A DNA stretch of 64,000 bases from an uncultured Bacteroidota bacterium (lineage in GTDB: Bacteria; Bacteroidota; Bacteroidia; AKYH767-A; 2013-40CM-41-45): positions 1 to 64,000 of the forward strand of contig CALMQM010000101.1 in NCBI GenBank assembly GCA_937871435.1, written 5' to 3'. Both the position numbers and the translations under genes were made by a program. The notes beneath the pieces are model-generated. The model did not search any database. It worked only from the letters and a program-made list of their open reading frames with translations, and was not told the DNA's origin. This document shows positions 45,580 to 53,734 of the stretch, piece by piece (position 1 is the first letter of the stretch; every line of letters begins with the position of its first letter).

Positions 45580-47127
45580 TTCTTCGTTTTTATTGAAATA
45601 ATGATATTCCATGATATGATAGGCACTGTTTCCGGAAACCTTCAACTTGACTTTGTATTTCTTTTTCCATTTGTGGGCCACAGATGAATAAAAGAGTCCC
45701 TTGTTAAGGTATGCTTCAATATATGGATGAACAAAAAGATGCAGTTCTTTTTCATTTTGCTCCTGAACAAAGTAGCGCAAATTATTCTCGATTTCGTCCA
45801 TGAGCAAAATACTTGCTTTGATTTCTCCAGTACCATCGCATGCAGGACATTTTTCTACTGTAACAATGTTTGTTTCAGGTCTGACCCGCTGACGGGTGAT
45901 CTGGATCAATCCGAATTTACTTGGAGGAAGAATCGTATGCTTAGCACGGTCACGCTTCATCTCAGTGCGTAGTTTTTCAAACAGTGCTTTTCGGTTCAGC
46001 GGATTGTGCATGTCGATGAAATCGACGACAATTATTCCTCCCATATCGCGCATGCGAAGAAGTCTTGCAACTTCTACAGCCGCGTCCATGTTTACTTGTA
46101 GCGCATTATTTTCCTGACTGGAATCTCCGTCTGATTTTACTCTTCCTCCGCTATTGACATCAATGACGTGCATTGCTTCGGTATGTTCGACAATCAAATA
46201 GGAACCATTTGCCATGGTCACTGTTTTCCCGAAGCTGGATTTAATCTGTTTGTCGATCCCGAAATGTTCGAAGATCGGCAGTTTGCCCTTGTACAACTTA
46301 ACGATATCCGTTTGTTCCGGCGCGATACCGCTGATATACGATTTAATCTCCTCCGCCAGTGCGGCATCATTTACATGAATGTTTGCAAAATTTGGATTTA
46401 ATAAATCACGGAGAATGGTTGAAGTACGATTGAGCTCGCCGAGAATTTTTGTTGGAGGCTTGGCGGTGACCAGTACTTCAAAGGTGGTTTTCCATTTGGT
46501 AACCAGATCCTGAATATCTTTATCCAGTTCAGCGACTTTTTTTCCTTCCGCCACTGTTCTCACGATCAAACCGAAGCCTTTCGGTTTAATGCTCATGGCA
46601 AGTCGCTTTAGTCTTTGTCTTTCCTCTGCGCTTTTGATTTTCTGTGAAATGGATACCATTTCTGAAAATGGCACCAGCACAACAAATCTTCCTGCTAAAG
46701 AAAGTTCGGAGGTAATGCGTGGACCTTTGGATGAAATAGGTTCTTTGGCGACCTGCACCAATACCCATTGATTGGGAGAAAGCACCTGAGTGATCTTTCC
46801 TCCTTTATTGATATCCCCTTCCAGTTGAAAATTGGTGAGTAAGGGATCCGGAGATTTACCGGTGGTGGTAAGTTTGATGAGTTTATTGAGCGATTGTACC
46901 TGCGGGCCGAGGTCGAGATAATGCAAAAAGGCATCCTTCTCGTGACCAACATCCACGAAAGCGGCATTCAGGCTCTGGATCAGCTTTTTCACACGTCCGA
47001 GATAAATATCTCCGACCTGGAAACCCTGATCTTTTTTTTCACTGTTTAATTCAACCAGCCGCTTGTCTTCAAGCATGGCGATAGTTACTTCGCCGGCAGT
47101 TGAATTGATTACTAATTCGTTGTTCAA
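45565..47127 (-). CDS. rng: Ribonuclease G/E family endoribonuclease
   Basis: RNase G cleaves single-stranded AU-rich RNA and matures rRNA. The 520-residue protein has the S1-like RNA-binding region early (DIYLGRVKKLIQSLNAAFVDVGHEKDAFLHYLD, residues about 40-75). Catalytic acidic residues sit in HVIDVNSGG and GGIIVVDFIDM. The zinc-link motif CPACDGTGE is near residue 434. It lacks the long C-terminal scaffold of E. coli RNase E, so it is the short RNase G-like type. It belongs to the Bacteroidota neighbourhood with HU, mutY, ssb and gld genes. The terminator overlaps its stop codon. Confidence 0.95.
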   Translation of the reverse strand: MNNELVINSTAGEVTIAMLEDKRLVELNSEKKDQGFQVGDIYLGRVKKLIQSLNAAFVDVGHEKDAFLHYLDLGPQVQSLNKLIKLTTTGKSPDPLLTNFQLEGDINKGGKITQVLSPNQWVLVQVAKEPISSKGPRITSELSLAGRFVVLVPFSEMVSISQKIKSAEERQRLKRLAMSIKPKGFGLIVRTVAEGKKVAELDKDIQDLVTKWKTTFEVLVTAKPPTKILGELNRTSTILRDLLNPNFANIHVNDAALAEEIKSYISGIAPEQTDIVKLYKGKLPIFEHFGIDKQIKSSFGKTVTMANGSYLIVEHTEAMHVIDVNSGGRVKSDGDSSQENNALQVNMDAAVEVARLLRMRDMGGIIVVDFIDMHNPLNRKALFEKLRTEMKRDRAKHTILPPSKFGLIQITRQRVRPETNIVTVEKCPACDGTGEIKASILLMDEIENNLRYFVQEQNEKELHLFVHPYIEAYLNKGLFYSSVAHKWKKKYKVKLKVSGNSAYHIMEYHYFNKNEEEIKI

Positions 47128-47293
47128 AAAGATGATGTTTTAAAACACCTCATCCTTCCCGATTTGCGGTGATGCGAAAAAAACGGAACAGAAATGCACG
47201 GTTGGTCAAGTTACGGCAGGCGACGCATCGCAAGCCACGAAATGTGATTTGAAAAGCCAACATTCAGACTGACGCCAGTCTTTGTGCGGAAAC

Positions 47294-47321
47294 GGAAAAA
47301 GGAGGGCATCCGGAGATGCCC
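47294..47321 (-). terminator. Hairpin after the mS38-like gene
   Basis: GGGCATC/GATGCCC (47304-47310 and 47315-47321) with a 4-nt loop is followed, on the minus strand, by TCCTTTTTCC. It lies just after the stop of the 31-residue gene. Confidence 0.65.
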
Positions 47322-47326
47322 AGGCC

Positions 47327-47422
47327 TTACCGGTTTTTCTTCTTATGTCTGTTCTTTCTAAGACGCTTCTTACGCTTGTGCGTCGCCATCTTATGTCTTT
47401 TTCTTTTCTTACCGCTTGGCAT
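47327..47422 (-). CDS. 31-residue basic protein, AURKAIP1/COX24 (mS38)-like
   Basis: The peptide (MPSGKKRKRHKMATHKRKKR, then LRKNRHKKKNR) is extremely basic. It matches the tiny AURKAIP1/COX24-domain proteins annotated across Bacteroidota, which are related to mitoribosomal mS38 and to small ribosome-associated proteins of other bacteria. A ribosomal association is therefore likely but not shown here. It is encoded between rng and a TPR gene on the same strand. Both the TPR gene stop (47434) and rng start (47127) are close, and a terminator-like hairpin follows it. It is shorter than most gene-calling cut-offs. Confidence 0.85.
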   Translation of the reverse strand: MPSGKKRKRHKMATHKRKKRLRKNRHKKKNR

Positions 47423-47433
47423 GGTTAAAGTGT

Positions 47434-48255
47434 TTAGTGGTTATTGATTTGATTAATTAAACTATTTACTTCCTGATTAAGTTGCGGATCGGAAGACTCC
47501 TTTTTGACCTGCTCGAAATTAAGTAATGCTTTCTTATTGTCACCCAACTTCATGTAAGTTTGTCCGAGGAGGTACCTTGCCTCTATCCTTTTCGGATTGA
47601 TAGCAAGAACTTTTTCAAAACGTTCCGCCGCTTTTTCCATTTGTCCTGATCGAACCGAGAGTATTCCCAGATTGAACTGAGCACTTTCATGTTCAGGATT
47701 CTGTTTTACTACTTCCCTTAGCATCAGGATTCCCTGCATCGGGTTGCCGGTTCCTTCCGCATAACAGACTCCAAGATCTGTTTGCGCATCAAGATTGGCC
47801 GGATTAATCTCGAGTACTTTTTTGTAGCTGGAGATTGCTTTATCTACCATAATACTACGCAGGGTACTATCGGCAGATGATTTGAAAGCGTCAAAGTAGC
47901 GATACGCTGCATTGATCCAGTTTTTCTCTTCGGGTTTCTTTAATGCGATCTGCTCGAAATAATGAGAAGAGATAACCGGGAACTGAGCTAAATCCCACAA
48001 CTTGCCAAGTGAATCGAGTAAAGCGAGATTGGACGTATCTTTTTGAAGTGAAGATTCAACTTTCCGGATGGGATCCAACTCCTGCCTTTTGAGCTGAGCT
48101 TTGGCTTGTTCCAGCAAACCTTCAAAAGAGAAACCTGAAGGCGATTCTTTTCCCGGTTTTTCAGATTGCGTTTGCTGTCTGGGAGCAAAATATAGAATCG
48201 CGGTGAGGATAATCGCACCTGCGACGAACAAGAGTTGCTTGGTGCCGACTCTCAT
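47434..48255 (-). CDS. Membrane-anchored TPR protein
   Basis: The 273-residue protein starts with a short basic segment and a transmembrane helix (about residues 8-24, ending APRQQ). A charged linker follows, then tetratricopeptide repeats from about residue 130 to 265. Repeat signatures include AISSYKKVLEINPANLDAQTDLGVCYAEG, LREVVKQNPEHESAQFNLG and FEKVLAINPKRIEARYLLGQTYMKLGD. It is likely an envelope-facing scaffold. The ATG at 48255 is chosen over the adjacent GTG. It begins 7 bp after the HU/IHF gene ends and is co-directional with it and the mS38-like gene. Confidence 0.85.
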   Translation of the reverse strand: MRVGTKQLLFVAGAIILTAILYFAPRQQTQSEKPGKESPSGFSFEGLLEQAKAQLKRQELDPIRKVESSLQKDTSNLALLDSLGKLWDLAQFPVISSHYFEQIALKKPEEKNWINAAYRYFDAFKSSADSTLRSIMVDKAISSYKKVLEINPANLDAQTDLGVCYAEGTGNPMQGILMLREVVKQNPEHESAQFNLGILSVRSGQMEKAAERFEKVLAINPKRIEARYLLGQTYMKLGDNKKALLNFEQVKKESSDPQLNQEVNSLINQINNH

Positions 48256-48262
48256 CACCTAA

Positions 48263-48577
48263 TTAATCGATAGCCTCAGTTGTCTGATTCTTTTTGATTT
48301 TGGCATTCTTCACCTTGTTGGCGAAAGTTTTAGCCGGTTTGAACGCAGGGATATTATGTTCAGGAATGATGATGGTAGTGTTCTTGGAAATAATACGACC
48401 TAATTTTTGTGCACGTTTCTTAACGATGAAAGAACCGAATCCACGCAGATAAACATTTTCTCCGTCAGCCATAGTGTTTTTGATCACTTTCATGGCTGCT
48501 TCTACAGCTTGCAATGCAACAGTTTTTTCGATTCCGGTCTTAGTCGAAATTTCGGCAACTAATTCTGCTTTTGTCAT
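48263..48577 (-). CDS. HU/IHF-family DNA-binding protein
   Basis: The 104-residue protein is an HU/IHF-fold nucleoid protein (MTKAELVAEISTKTG, then YLRGFGSFIVKKRAQK and the PAFKPAKTF arm region). It differs from the canonical HU at 4214-4486: the DNA-arm motif reads ISKNTTIIIPEHNIPAF instead of NPQTG, and the C-terminal tail is longer and charged. This IHF-like subgroup is commonly found next to mutY in Bacteroidota. A TATCTTTG box on the minus strand (48613-48620) precedes it. It is divergent from mutY. Confidence 0.92.
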   Translation of the reverse strand: MTKAELVAEISTKTGIEKTVALQAVEAAMKVIKNTMADGENVYLRGFGSFIVKKRAQKLGRIISKNTTIIIPEHNIPAFKPAKTFANKVKNAKIKKNQTTEAID

Positions 48578-48612
48578 TTCTTTGAGTATTAATGTATTGA
48601 ATATTAGGGCGG

Positions 48613-48620
48613 CAAAGATA
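48613..48620 (-). promoter_or_regulatory. HU/IHF gene -7 box
   Basis: On the minus strand TATCTTTG matches TAnnTTTG exactly, 36 nt before the ATG at 48577. A TTTTT tract lies about 18 bp further upstream. Confidence 0.55.
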
Positions 48621-48896
48621 AGCGTTCAAGTGAAATAGAAAAACCTTAAAAATCAATTTTTTCTGATTTCAGAATAAATCCAAACGATTTGAGAATAAAG
48701 TTGCTTAAATGCATTAATTTCAAGGCTTTTCAAAAAAAATTGATCTCAAAAAAATATTAACAATTGAACTTTTGAGGTCCAAAACCTCCCTTCCGGACTG
48801 GTTTCAGACTGATCAGAAAGCCTCATCAGAGGATGATTCCGGTCCGGATTTGATCCGGGTTTTGCTTCAAAAATTTACGATTGAACGGCAAACATC

Positions 48897-48904
48897 TATT
48901 TTTG
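48897..48904 (+). promoter_or_regulatory. mutY -7 box
   Basis: TATTTTTG matches TAnnTTTG exactly and ends 20 nt before the ATG at 48925. It confirms that ATG over the far upstream TTG. Confidence 0.55.
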
Positions 48905-48924
48905 TCGGTTATAAATTTCCGGTA

Positions 48925-49983
48925 ATGTCATTCGGCGATATACTCTTACACTGGTATCAGAGGAACAAAAGGGAACTTCCATGGAGGTCAACCAGGAACC
49001 CTTATTACATATGGCTGAGTGAAATTATATTGCAGCAAACCCGGGTTGAACAGGGTTTGAATTATTACCTCCGCTTCATTGAAAAATATCCGGATGTAAA
49101 AAAGCTGGCAGAAGCTCCGCTTGATGAAGTATTAAAAATGTGGCAGGGACTCGGTTATTATTCCAGAGCCAGAAACCTGCATGCCGCGGCAAAATTCATT
49201 GTAACACATCATGATGGAAAATTCCCGGATCATTATGAAGCAATACGTAATCTGAAAGGTGTAGGTGATTACACAGCGGCCGCCATTTCCTCCTTTGCAT
49301 TTGATGAAAAGCAGGCAGTAGTAGATGGAAATGTATTTCGTTTTCTCAGTCGGTATTTTGGCATTTCCACTCCGATTGATTCCGGGAAAGCAAAAAAAGA
49401 ATTCCGTGAAATAGCATTTGGCTTGATGGATAAACATGCACCGCATGAATTCAATCAGGCAATCATGGAATTTGGATCTAAACAATGCAAGCCCGGTTCA
49501 CCGGATTGCAGCAATTGCCCGATGAATGTATCCTGTTTTGCATTTGAAAACAACAGGGTTAATGATTTTCCAGTAAAAAATAAAAAACTCAAAGTAAAGC
49601 ACAGATACTTTCATTATCTGATAATAAAGAGTGGCAAATCCATCTTTATTCAAAAAAGAACAGAGAAGGATATTTGGGCTGAGCTCTATGATTTCCCTTT
49701 ATTAGAATCAGACAAAAAACAAAGTGAAAAAAAATTTCTCAGTTCTGATGAATGGAAACAGTGGTCAAAGCAACATCCGGTAGTGATTGACAAAATCAGT
49801 TCAGAAAAAAAACACCTGCTGAGTCACCAAACGATACATGCCCGATTTATTCATTTGCGACCGAAGAATGAGAAGACATTTAAACCTCAAAAAGGATGGA
49901 TTCTGGTGAATAAAAACGGATTCAGGAAATATGCAATCCCACGACTGACAGATCGCTATTTAGCCGCTGAACCGGCATTCTGA
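48925..49983 (+). CDS. mutY: A/G-specific adenine glycosylase
   Basis: MutY removes adenine mispaired with 8-oxoguanine. The 352-residue protein begins MSFGDILLHWYQRNKRELPWR. Motifs are EIILQQTRVEQG with the catalytic Glu region near residue 35, the helix-hairpin-helix LKGVGDYTAAAI near 110, and the 4Fe-4S cluster motif CKPGSPDCSNCPMNVSC near 195. A C-terminal NUDIX-like domain (about 220-350) reads 8-oxoG. Start and promoter agree. It forms a conserved neighbourhood with ssb and gldE/gldD downstream. Confidence 0.96.
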   Translation: MSFGDILLHWYQRNKRELPWRSTRNPYYIWLSEIILQQTRVEQGLNYYLRFIEKYPDVKKLAEAPLDEVLKMWQGLGYYSRARNLHAAAKFIVTHHDGKFPDHYEAIRNLKGVGDYTAAAISSFAFDEKQAVVDGNVFRFLSRYFGISTPIDSGKAKKEFREIAFGLMDKHAPHEFNQAIMEFGSKQCKPGSPDCSNCPMNVSCFAFENNRVNDFPVKNKKLKVKHRYFHYLIIKSGKSIFIQKRTEKDIWAELYDFPLLESDKKQSEKKFLSSDEWKQWSKQHPVVIDKISSEKKHLLSHQTIHARFIHLRPKNEKTFKPQKGWILVNKNGFRKYAIPRLTDRYLAAEPAF

Positions 49984-50115
49984 CAATAAGAAAGCAACCG
50001 ATTTTCCCCGATAAATTCGTACCTTTAGAGTGTAAATAAAACTCTTTCACTCACAATGTAAGAGGGATAAAATAGAATCCTGCTTTTACAGTTTTTATGC
50101 AGGAAAGAGTTGGTT

Positions 50116-50123
50116 TACTTTTG
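50116..50123 (+). promoter_or_regulatory. ssb -7 box
   Basis: TACTTTTG matches TAnnTTTG exactly. A TTTTT tract (50092-50096) lies 19 bp upstream. The leader to the ssb ATG is about 110 nt, unusually long for this genome. Confidence 0.55.
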
Positions 50124-50233
50124 TCGGATACTATTCAAAGTAATTTTTGTATTTCTGAATTGCTTTGATTTCATCAGACCATGGTAAATCGCGAACATAA
50201 TTTCTAACAACAAAATCTAAAAATCTAAATCCC

Positions 50234-50653
50234 ATGAGCGGAGTAAACAAAGTAATCCTGATTGGAAACGTCGGCAAAGATCCTGAAGTAAGGTATCTTG
50301 AAGGCGGAGTACCTGTTGCAAAATTCCCATTGGCAACAAGTGAAGTGTATAAAAACAAAGAAGGTCAAAAAGTTGAAACGACCGAATGGCACAATATCGT
50401 GTTGTGGCGTGGTCTTGCGGAGATCGCTGAAAAGTGGGTGCGCAAAGGCAACAAAATATACATCGAAGGAAAAATCCGGACCAGAAGTTATGGTGAAGAA
50501 AACAATAAGAAGTGGTTCACTGAAATCGTAGCCGACAACATGACTATGCTCGGTGGCGGACCACGCAACGATTCTGAAAACAAAATTCCGGAACCGGTGA
50601 ATGCTGACACTCCACTGCCAACTGCAGCACCAGCTGATGACCTGCCATTTTAA
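50234..50653 (+). CDS. ssb: Single-stranded DNA-binding protein
   Basis: SSB protects and organises ssDNA in replication and repair. The 139-residue protein has the OB-fold pattern MSGVNKVILIGNVGKDPEVRYL, WHNIVLWRGLAEIAEKWVRKG and YIEGKIRTRSY. A short acidic/Pro-Ala linker follows, with the conserved tip DDLPF that recruits partner proteins. It is followed by a perfect 15-bp inverted repeat (50666-50704) and then the gldE-gldD ORF. Confidence 0.95.
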   Translation: MSGVNKVILIGNVGKDPEVRYLEGGVPVAKFPLATSEVYKNKEGQKVETTEWHNIVLWRGLAEIAEKWVRKGNKIYIEGKIRTRSYGEENNKKWFTEIVADNMTMLGGGPRNDSENKIPEPVNADTPLPTAAPADDLPF

Positions 50654-50665
50654 GTTTATGCATTT

Positions 50666-50704
50666 ATTTCAGGCGTAAAGTTTTCTTAGCTTTACGCCTG
50701 AAAT
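50666..50704 (+). repeat. Perfect 15-bp inverted repeat after ssb
   Basis: The arms at 50666-50680 and 50690-50704 are exact reverse complements around a 9-nt loop. No T-run follows, so it is unlike the intrinsic terminators elsewhere in the window. It may be a 3'-end stabilising stem or a Rho-assisted stop. Confidence 0.65.
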
Positions 50705-50839
50705 ATACCTCTGACAGAGGTGTTTACCATTGTTTCTACTATGGTATAACCAATTAGATTACAGATGTTTCTATTCGTGTTTTCGGAAACAAGCAGAAGA
50801 TTGGTATATTTCACCCCTGTATATTAATCACATCCCGCC

Positions 50840-52786
50840 TTGAACCCTGATAGTTGCCAATTGCTTATACTCTTACAGGATTCTCCCTCCTATCTTAACC
50901 CGACCTTTTCCTTTTCTCTTGGATATATTTTTGAGGCAGTAGTGCTTGCTTCACTCTTGTTGCTTTCCGGTTTTTTTTCCGGAGCGGAAACCGCATTCTT
51001 TGCTATCAATCCGACACAACTATTTACTTTAAAAGAATCTGAGCGCAATGCGTCCAGATTGGTTTATAAATTACTGGAAAAGCCAAAACGATTGTTGGCA
51101 ACACTATTAATCACAGTCAATTTTATCAATATCGCCATCGTCGTAATTTCTTCACTGATGATTTCCCAGGTGTTTGACTTTTCACAACATCAAACGATAG
51201 GTTTTCTGATCCAGGTTGTCGCCGTTACCTTTGTGATTGTTCTTTTCTGTGAAGTGATGCCGAAAGTGTATGCTACACAAAACGCTCTTTCATTTTCACA
51301 GTGGAGTTCTATCCCTGTTTTTCTGGTCGACAAAATCCTTCGCCCGCTTAGCAGCCTGCTTGTATTTTCTACTTCTATCGTTGACAAACGTATGGTTCAC
51401 AAAGGCTATGACGTTTCCATGGATGAACTGACACACGCCATCGATGTAACAACAGATAAAAACACACCGGATGACGAAAAGAAAATCCTGAAAGGAATCG
51501 CGAAGTTCGGGAATATCGATGTGCGACAGATTATGAAATCGCGGATGGACGTGATAGCGTTTGACAAAACTCTCACCTTCCCTGAATTGTTTCCTGTTAT
51601 CGTGGAAAATAAATATTCCCGTGTACCGGTTTACGAAGGATCTTTTGATACTGTCATTGGAGTACTGTATATAAAAGATCTTCTGCCCTTTCTGCACAAA
51701 CAGGATGATGCATCATTTGATTGGTTGAAAATAGTGCGTCCCGCATATTTTGTTCCTGAAAGCAAGAAAATCAATGACCTTCTGCAGGAATTTCAGGAGA
51801 AGAAAATCCACCTTGCAATTGTAGTGGATGAATACGGAGGCAGTTCCGGAATCGCGACGATGGAAGATGTACTGGAAGAGATTGTCGGCGAAATCAACGA
51901 TGAATTTGATGACGATGAAGTTTTTTATTCTAAACTTGATGACAACAATTATGTGTTCGAAGGCAAAACCTTGTTGAATGATCTAAGCAGGGTCACCGAG
52001 ATTGATCGTGATCTTTTTACAACCGGCGATTCTGATGCTGAAACTCTCGCCGGATTTATTCTTGAAAAGAAAGGCAGTATTCCATTCCGTAACGAAGTGT
52101 TTACTCATGAAGGGATTCAATTTACAATTGAATCTGCCGACAGAAAAAGAATTAAACGTGTAAAGGTGACATTACCGGAAAAGAAAACTAACTCCAGTGA
52201 TGATGGCAATCATTTCGGAATGATGGCTCTGATTCCATTGCTCTTTATTCTCAGTCTCAGTTCCTGCGACCAGGATTACGTTCCAAAACCAAGAGGATAT
52301 TTCAGAATTGCTGTTCCGGAAAAAGCCTACACTACATTCTCTCCCGAAACTTGTCCTTTTCAATTTGACATTCCGGTATATTCTGAAATAGTAAAAGATC
52401 CCTCACCCAAAGCTGAACCCTGCTGGATGAATATTGAATTCCCAAAATTCAAAGCGACTGTTTACCTGAGCTATAAAGATGTAAAAGGGGATTTGAACAA
52501 ATTCATTGAAGACAGCCGATCACTTTCTTTCAAACATATTTCTAAAGCTTCAGGTATTGAAGAAGCGAATATTTCCGATCCGGTTCATCGAGTATTCGGA
52601 ACAAGCTACCAGGTAAAAGGAAACGCTGCATCCTCTTACCAATTTTTCCTCACAGACAGTACGCATCACTTTCTGCGCGGCTCATTGTATTTTTATGCAA
52701 TCCCGAATCCGGATTCACTCGCACCGGTCAATGATTTCATTACAAAAGACATTGAACATCTTATCGAAACTTTTCGCTGGAAATAG
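50840..52786 (+). CDS. gldE: GldE-GldD fusion ORF (CNNM/CorC-type membrane protein plus gliding lipoprotein)
   Basis: Residues about 1-460 are GldE. They comprise three or four N-terminal helices with the DUF21 motif SGFFSGAETAFFAINPTQL, two CBS domains (RQIMKSRMDVIAFD onward; FVPESKKINDLLQEF to EEIVGEI), and a CorC/HlyC domain up to RIKRVKVTLPEKK. Without any stop codon the frame continues through MMALIPLLFILSLSSC (residues 461-476, a lipoprotein signal with lipobox SSC) into GldD (about 477-648: KPRGYFRIAVPEKAY to the terminal HLIETFRWK). In relatives these are two adjacent genes. The start is taken at TTG 50840, since no ATG fits. It may be a true fusion, or gldD may be translated from ATG 52220. 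Both proteins are linked to gliding and type IX secretion. Confidence 0.88.
   Translation: MNPDSCQLLILLQDSPSYLNPTFSFSLGYIFEAVVLASLLLLSGFFSGAETAFFAINPTQLFTLKESERNASRLVYKLLEKPKRLLATLLITVNFINIAIVVISSLMISQVFDFSQHQTIGFLIQVVAVTFVIVLFCEVMPKVYATQNALSFSQWSSIPVFLVDKILRPLSSLLVFSTSIVDKRMVHKGYDVSMDELTHAIDVTTDKNTPDDEKKILKGIAKFGNIDVRQIMKSRMDVIAFDKTLTFPELFPVIVENKYSRVPVYEGSFDTVIGVLYIKDLLPFLHKQDDASFDWLKIVRPAYFVPESKKINDLLQEFQEKKIHLAIVVDEYGGSSGIATMEDVLEEIVGEINDEFDDDEVFYSKLDDNNYVFEGKTLLNDLSRVTEIDRDLFTTGDSDAETLAGFILEKKGSIPFRNEVFTHEGIQFTIESADRKRIKRVKVTLPEKKTNSSDDGNHFGMMALIPLLFILSLSSCDQDYVPKPRGYFRIAVPEKAYTTFSPETCPFQFDIPVYSEIVKDPSPKAEPCWMNIEFPKFKATVYLSYKDVKGDLNKFIEDSRSLSFKHISKASGIEEANISDPVHRVFGTSYQVKGNAASSYQFFLTDSTHHFLRGSLYFYAIPNPDSLAPVNDFITKDIEHLIETFRWK
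52220..52786 (+). other. gldD: Possible separate gldD start inside the fusion ORF
   Basis: ATG at 52220 (or 52223) would give a 188-residue product of normal GldD length. It begins with a lipoprotein signal peptide (MMALIPLLFILSLSSC), so Cys16 could be lipidated. Separate initiation here would restore the usual GldD lipoprotein while the long ORF makes the fusion. Confidence 0.5.
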
Positions 52787-52897
52787 ATCAGGGCTGATCG
52801 CGAACATTTGATCATACCTGAATTTTCAGGAGACAAAAATCATGTTTATCCTTAGAAATTGATTGTGTGAACCAGATCTTTTATTCTGAATCTTGTA

Positions 52898-52905
52898 TAC
52901 ATTTG
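52898..52905 (+). promoter_or_regulatory. -7 box for the 53-kb envelope protein gene
   Basis: TACATTTG matches TAnnTTTG exactly and ends 12 nt before the ATG at 52918. It rules out the GTG at 52867. Confidence 0.6.
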
Positions 52906-52917
52906 CAGACAAAATTC

Positions 52918-53733
52918 ATGGTTATGCGTTACAAAGTGCAACTGCTTCTGATTCTTTCCATTTTTTCCTTTCTTTCAGTATTTGCTCAGAATCCTTCGGG
53001 AACTGAAGCAAAACCAAAGGAGAAAGGATCCTTCTATTTTACGTGGGGTTACAATAAAGACTGGTTTTCAAAAAGTGATTTGCATTTTGAAAGTGATGGA
53101 GAAGATAATTATTCATTCACCTTGTATGATGTTACGGCCAAAGACCTGCCTAAAGTGGATCATGCATTTGACGTGAACCTTTCAATTCCTCAGTATGTTT
53201 ATCGTTTTGGATATTATTTTGGGAAAAATAAAAATCTTGGAATTGAATTAGCCTTCGATCATGCGAAATACATCATGGTGCAAAATCAAACCGCGCATGT
53301 GAAAGGTACAATCCATGGTGAGTACATGGACAAAGACACGGTTCTTGGAGTGAGTTTTGTAAAATTCGAACATACGAACGGCGCGAATTTCCTCATGTTG
53401 AATTTAATGAAACGACATCAGTTTCTTGCAAGCAAAAACAATCATCATCGTTTACAAGGTGTGATGAAACCCGGACTCGGAATAGTAATTCCTCAAAGTG
53501 ATGTGAGTTTATTTGGTCACAGGCAAAATAACTATTACCATGTAGCAGGGTATATTTTTGGATTGGATCTTGAATTACGTTATGAATTCCGGAAACACAT
53601 ATTTGTAGAAACCGGATTCAAGGGAACATTTGCAAATTACACGAATGTTCTGACTGTTGGCGATGCAAGAGCCAATCATCATTTCTGGTGCATGCAGTAT
53701 ATTGGTGCTGTTGGTTATCAGATTGCTCTCTGA
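52918..53733 (+). CDS. Putative outer-membrane beta-barrel protein, 271 residues
   Basis: The protein starts MVMRYKVQLLLIL with a signal peptide ending SVFAQ. The body is rich in alternating hydrophobic/polar stretches ending in aromatic residues: GSFYFTWGYNKDWFSKSDLHF, YVYRFGYYFGKNKNLGIELAF, FGLDLELRYEF and FVETGFKGTFANY. It ends VGYQIAL. This is consistent with a small outer-membrane beta barrel of the acyloxyacyl hydrolase/OmpA-barrel type, but no specific family is certain. It is convergent with the heme A synthase gene, 2 bp apart. Confidence 0.7.
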   Translation: MVMRYKVQLLLILSIFSFLSVFAQNPSGTEAKPKEKGSFYFTWGYNKDWFSKSDLHFESDGEDNYSFTLYDVTAKDLPKVDHAFDVNLSIPQYVYRFGYYFGKNKNLGIELAFDHAKYIMVQNQTAHVKGTIHGEYMDKDTVLGVSFVKFEHTNGANFLMLNLMKRHQFLASKNNHHRLQGVMKPGLGIVIPQSDVSLFGHRQNNYYHVAGYIFGLDLELRYEFRKHIFVETGFKGTFANYTNVLTVGDARANHHFWCMQYIGAVGYQIAL

Positions 53734-53734
53734 T

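Larger units (their letters stand above)
48578..48924. other. Divergent intergenic region between HU/IHF and mutY (347 bp)
   Basis: Apart from the HU/IHF -7 box (48613-48620, minus) and the mutY -7 box (48897-48904, plus), I see no gene. The frame open upstream of mutY (from TTG 48772) has no family similarity before the ATG at 48925. Confidence 0.5.

Noticed and set aside
48772-48924. N-terminal extension of mutY from a TTG codon
   Set aside because: The added 51 residues lack family similarity, and a perfect -7 box lies immediately before the ATG at 48925.
52785-52805. Small palindrome GATCAG-GG-CTGATC after the gldE-gldD ORF as a terminator
   Set aside because: The stem is short and AT-moderate with no T-run; it may be chance.
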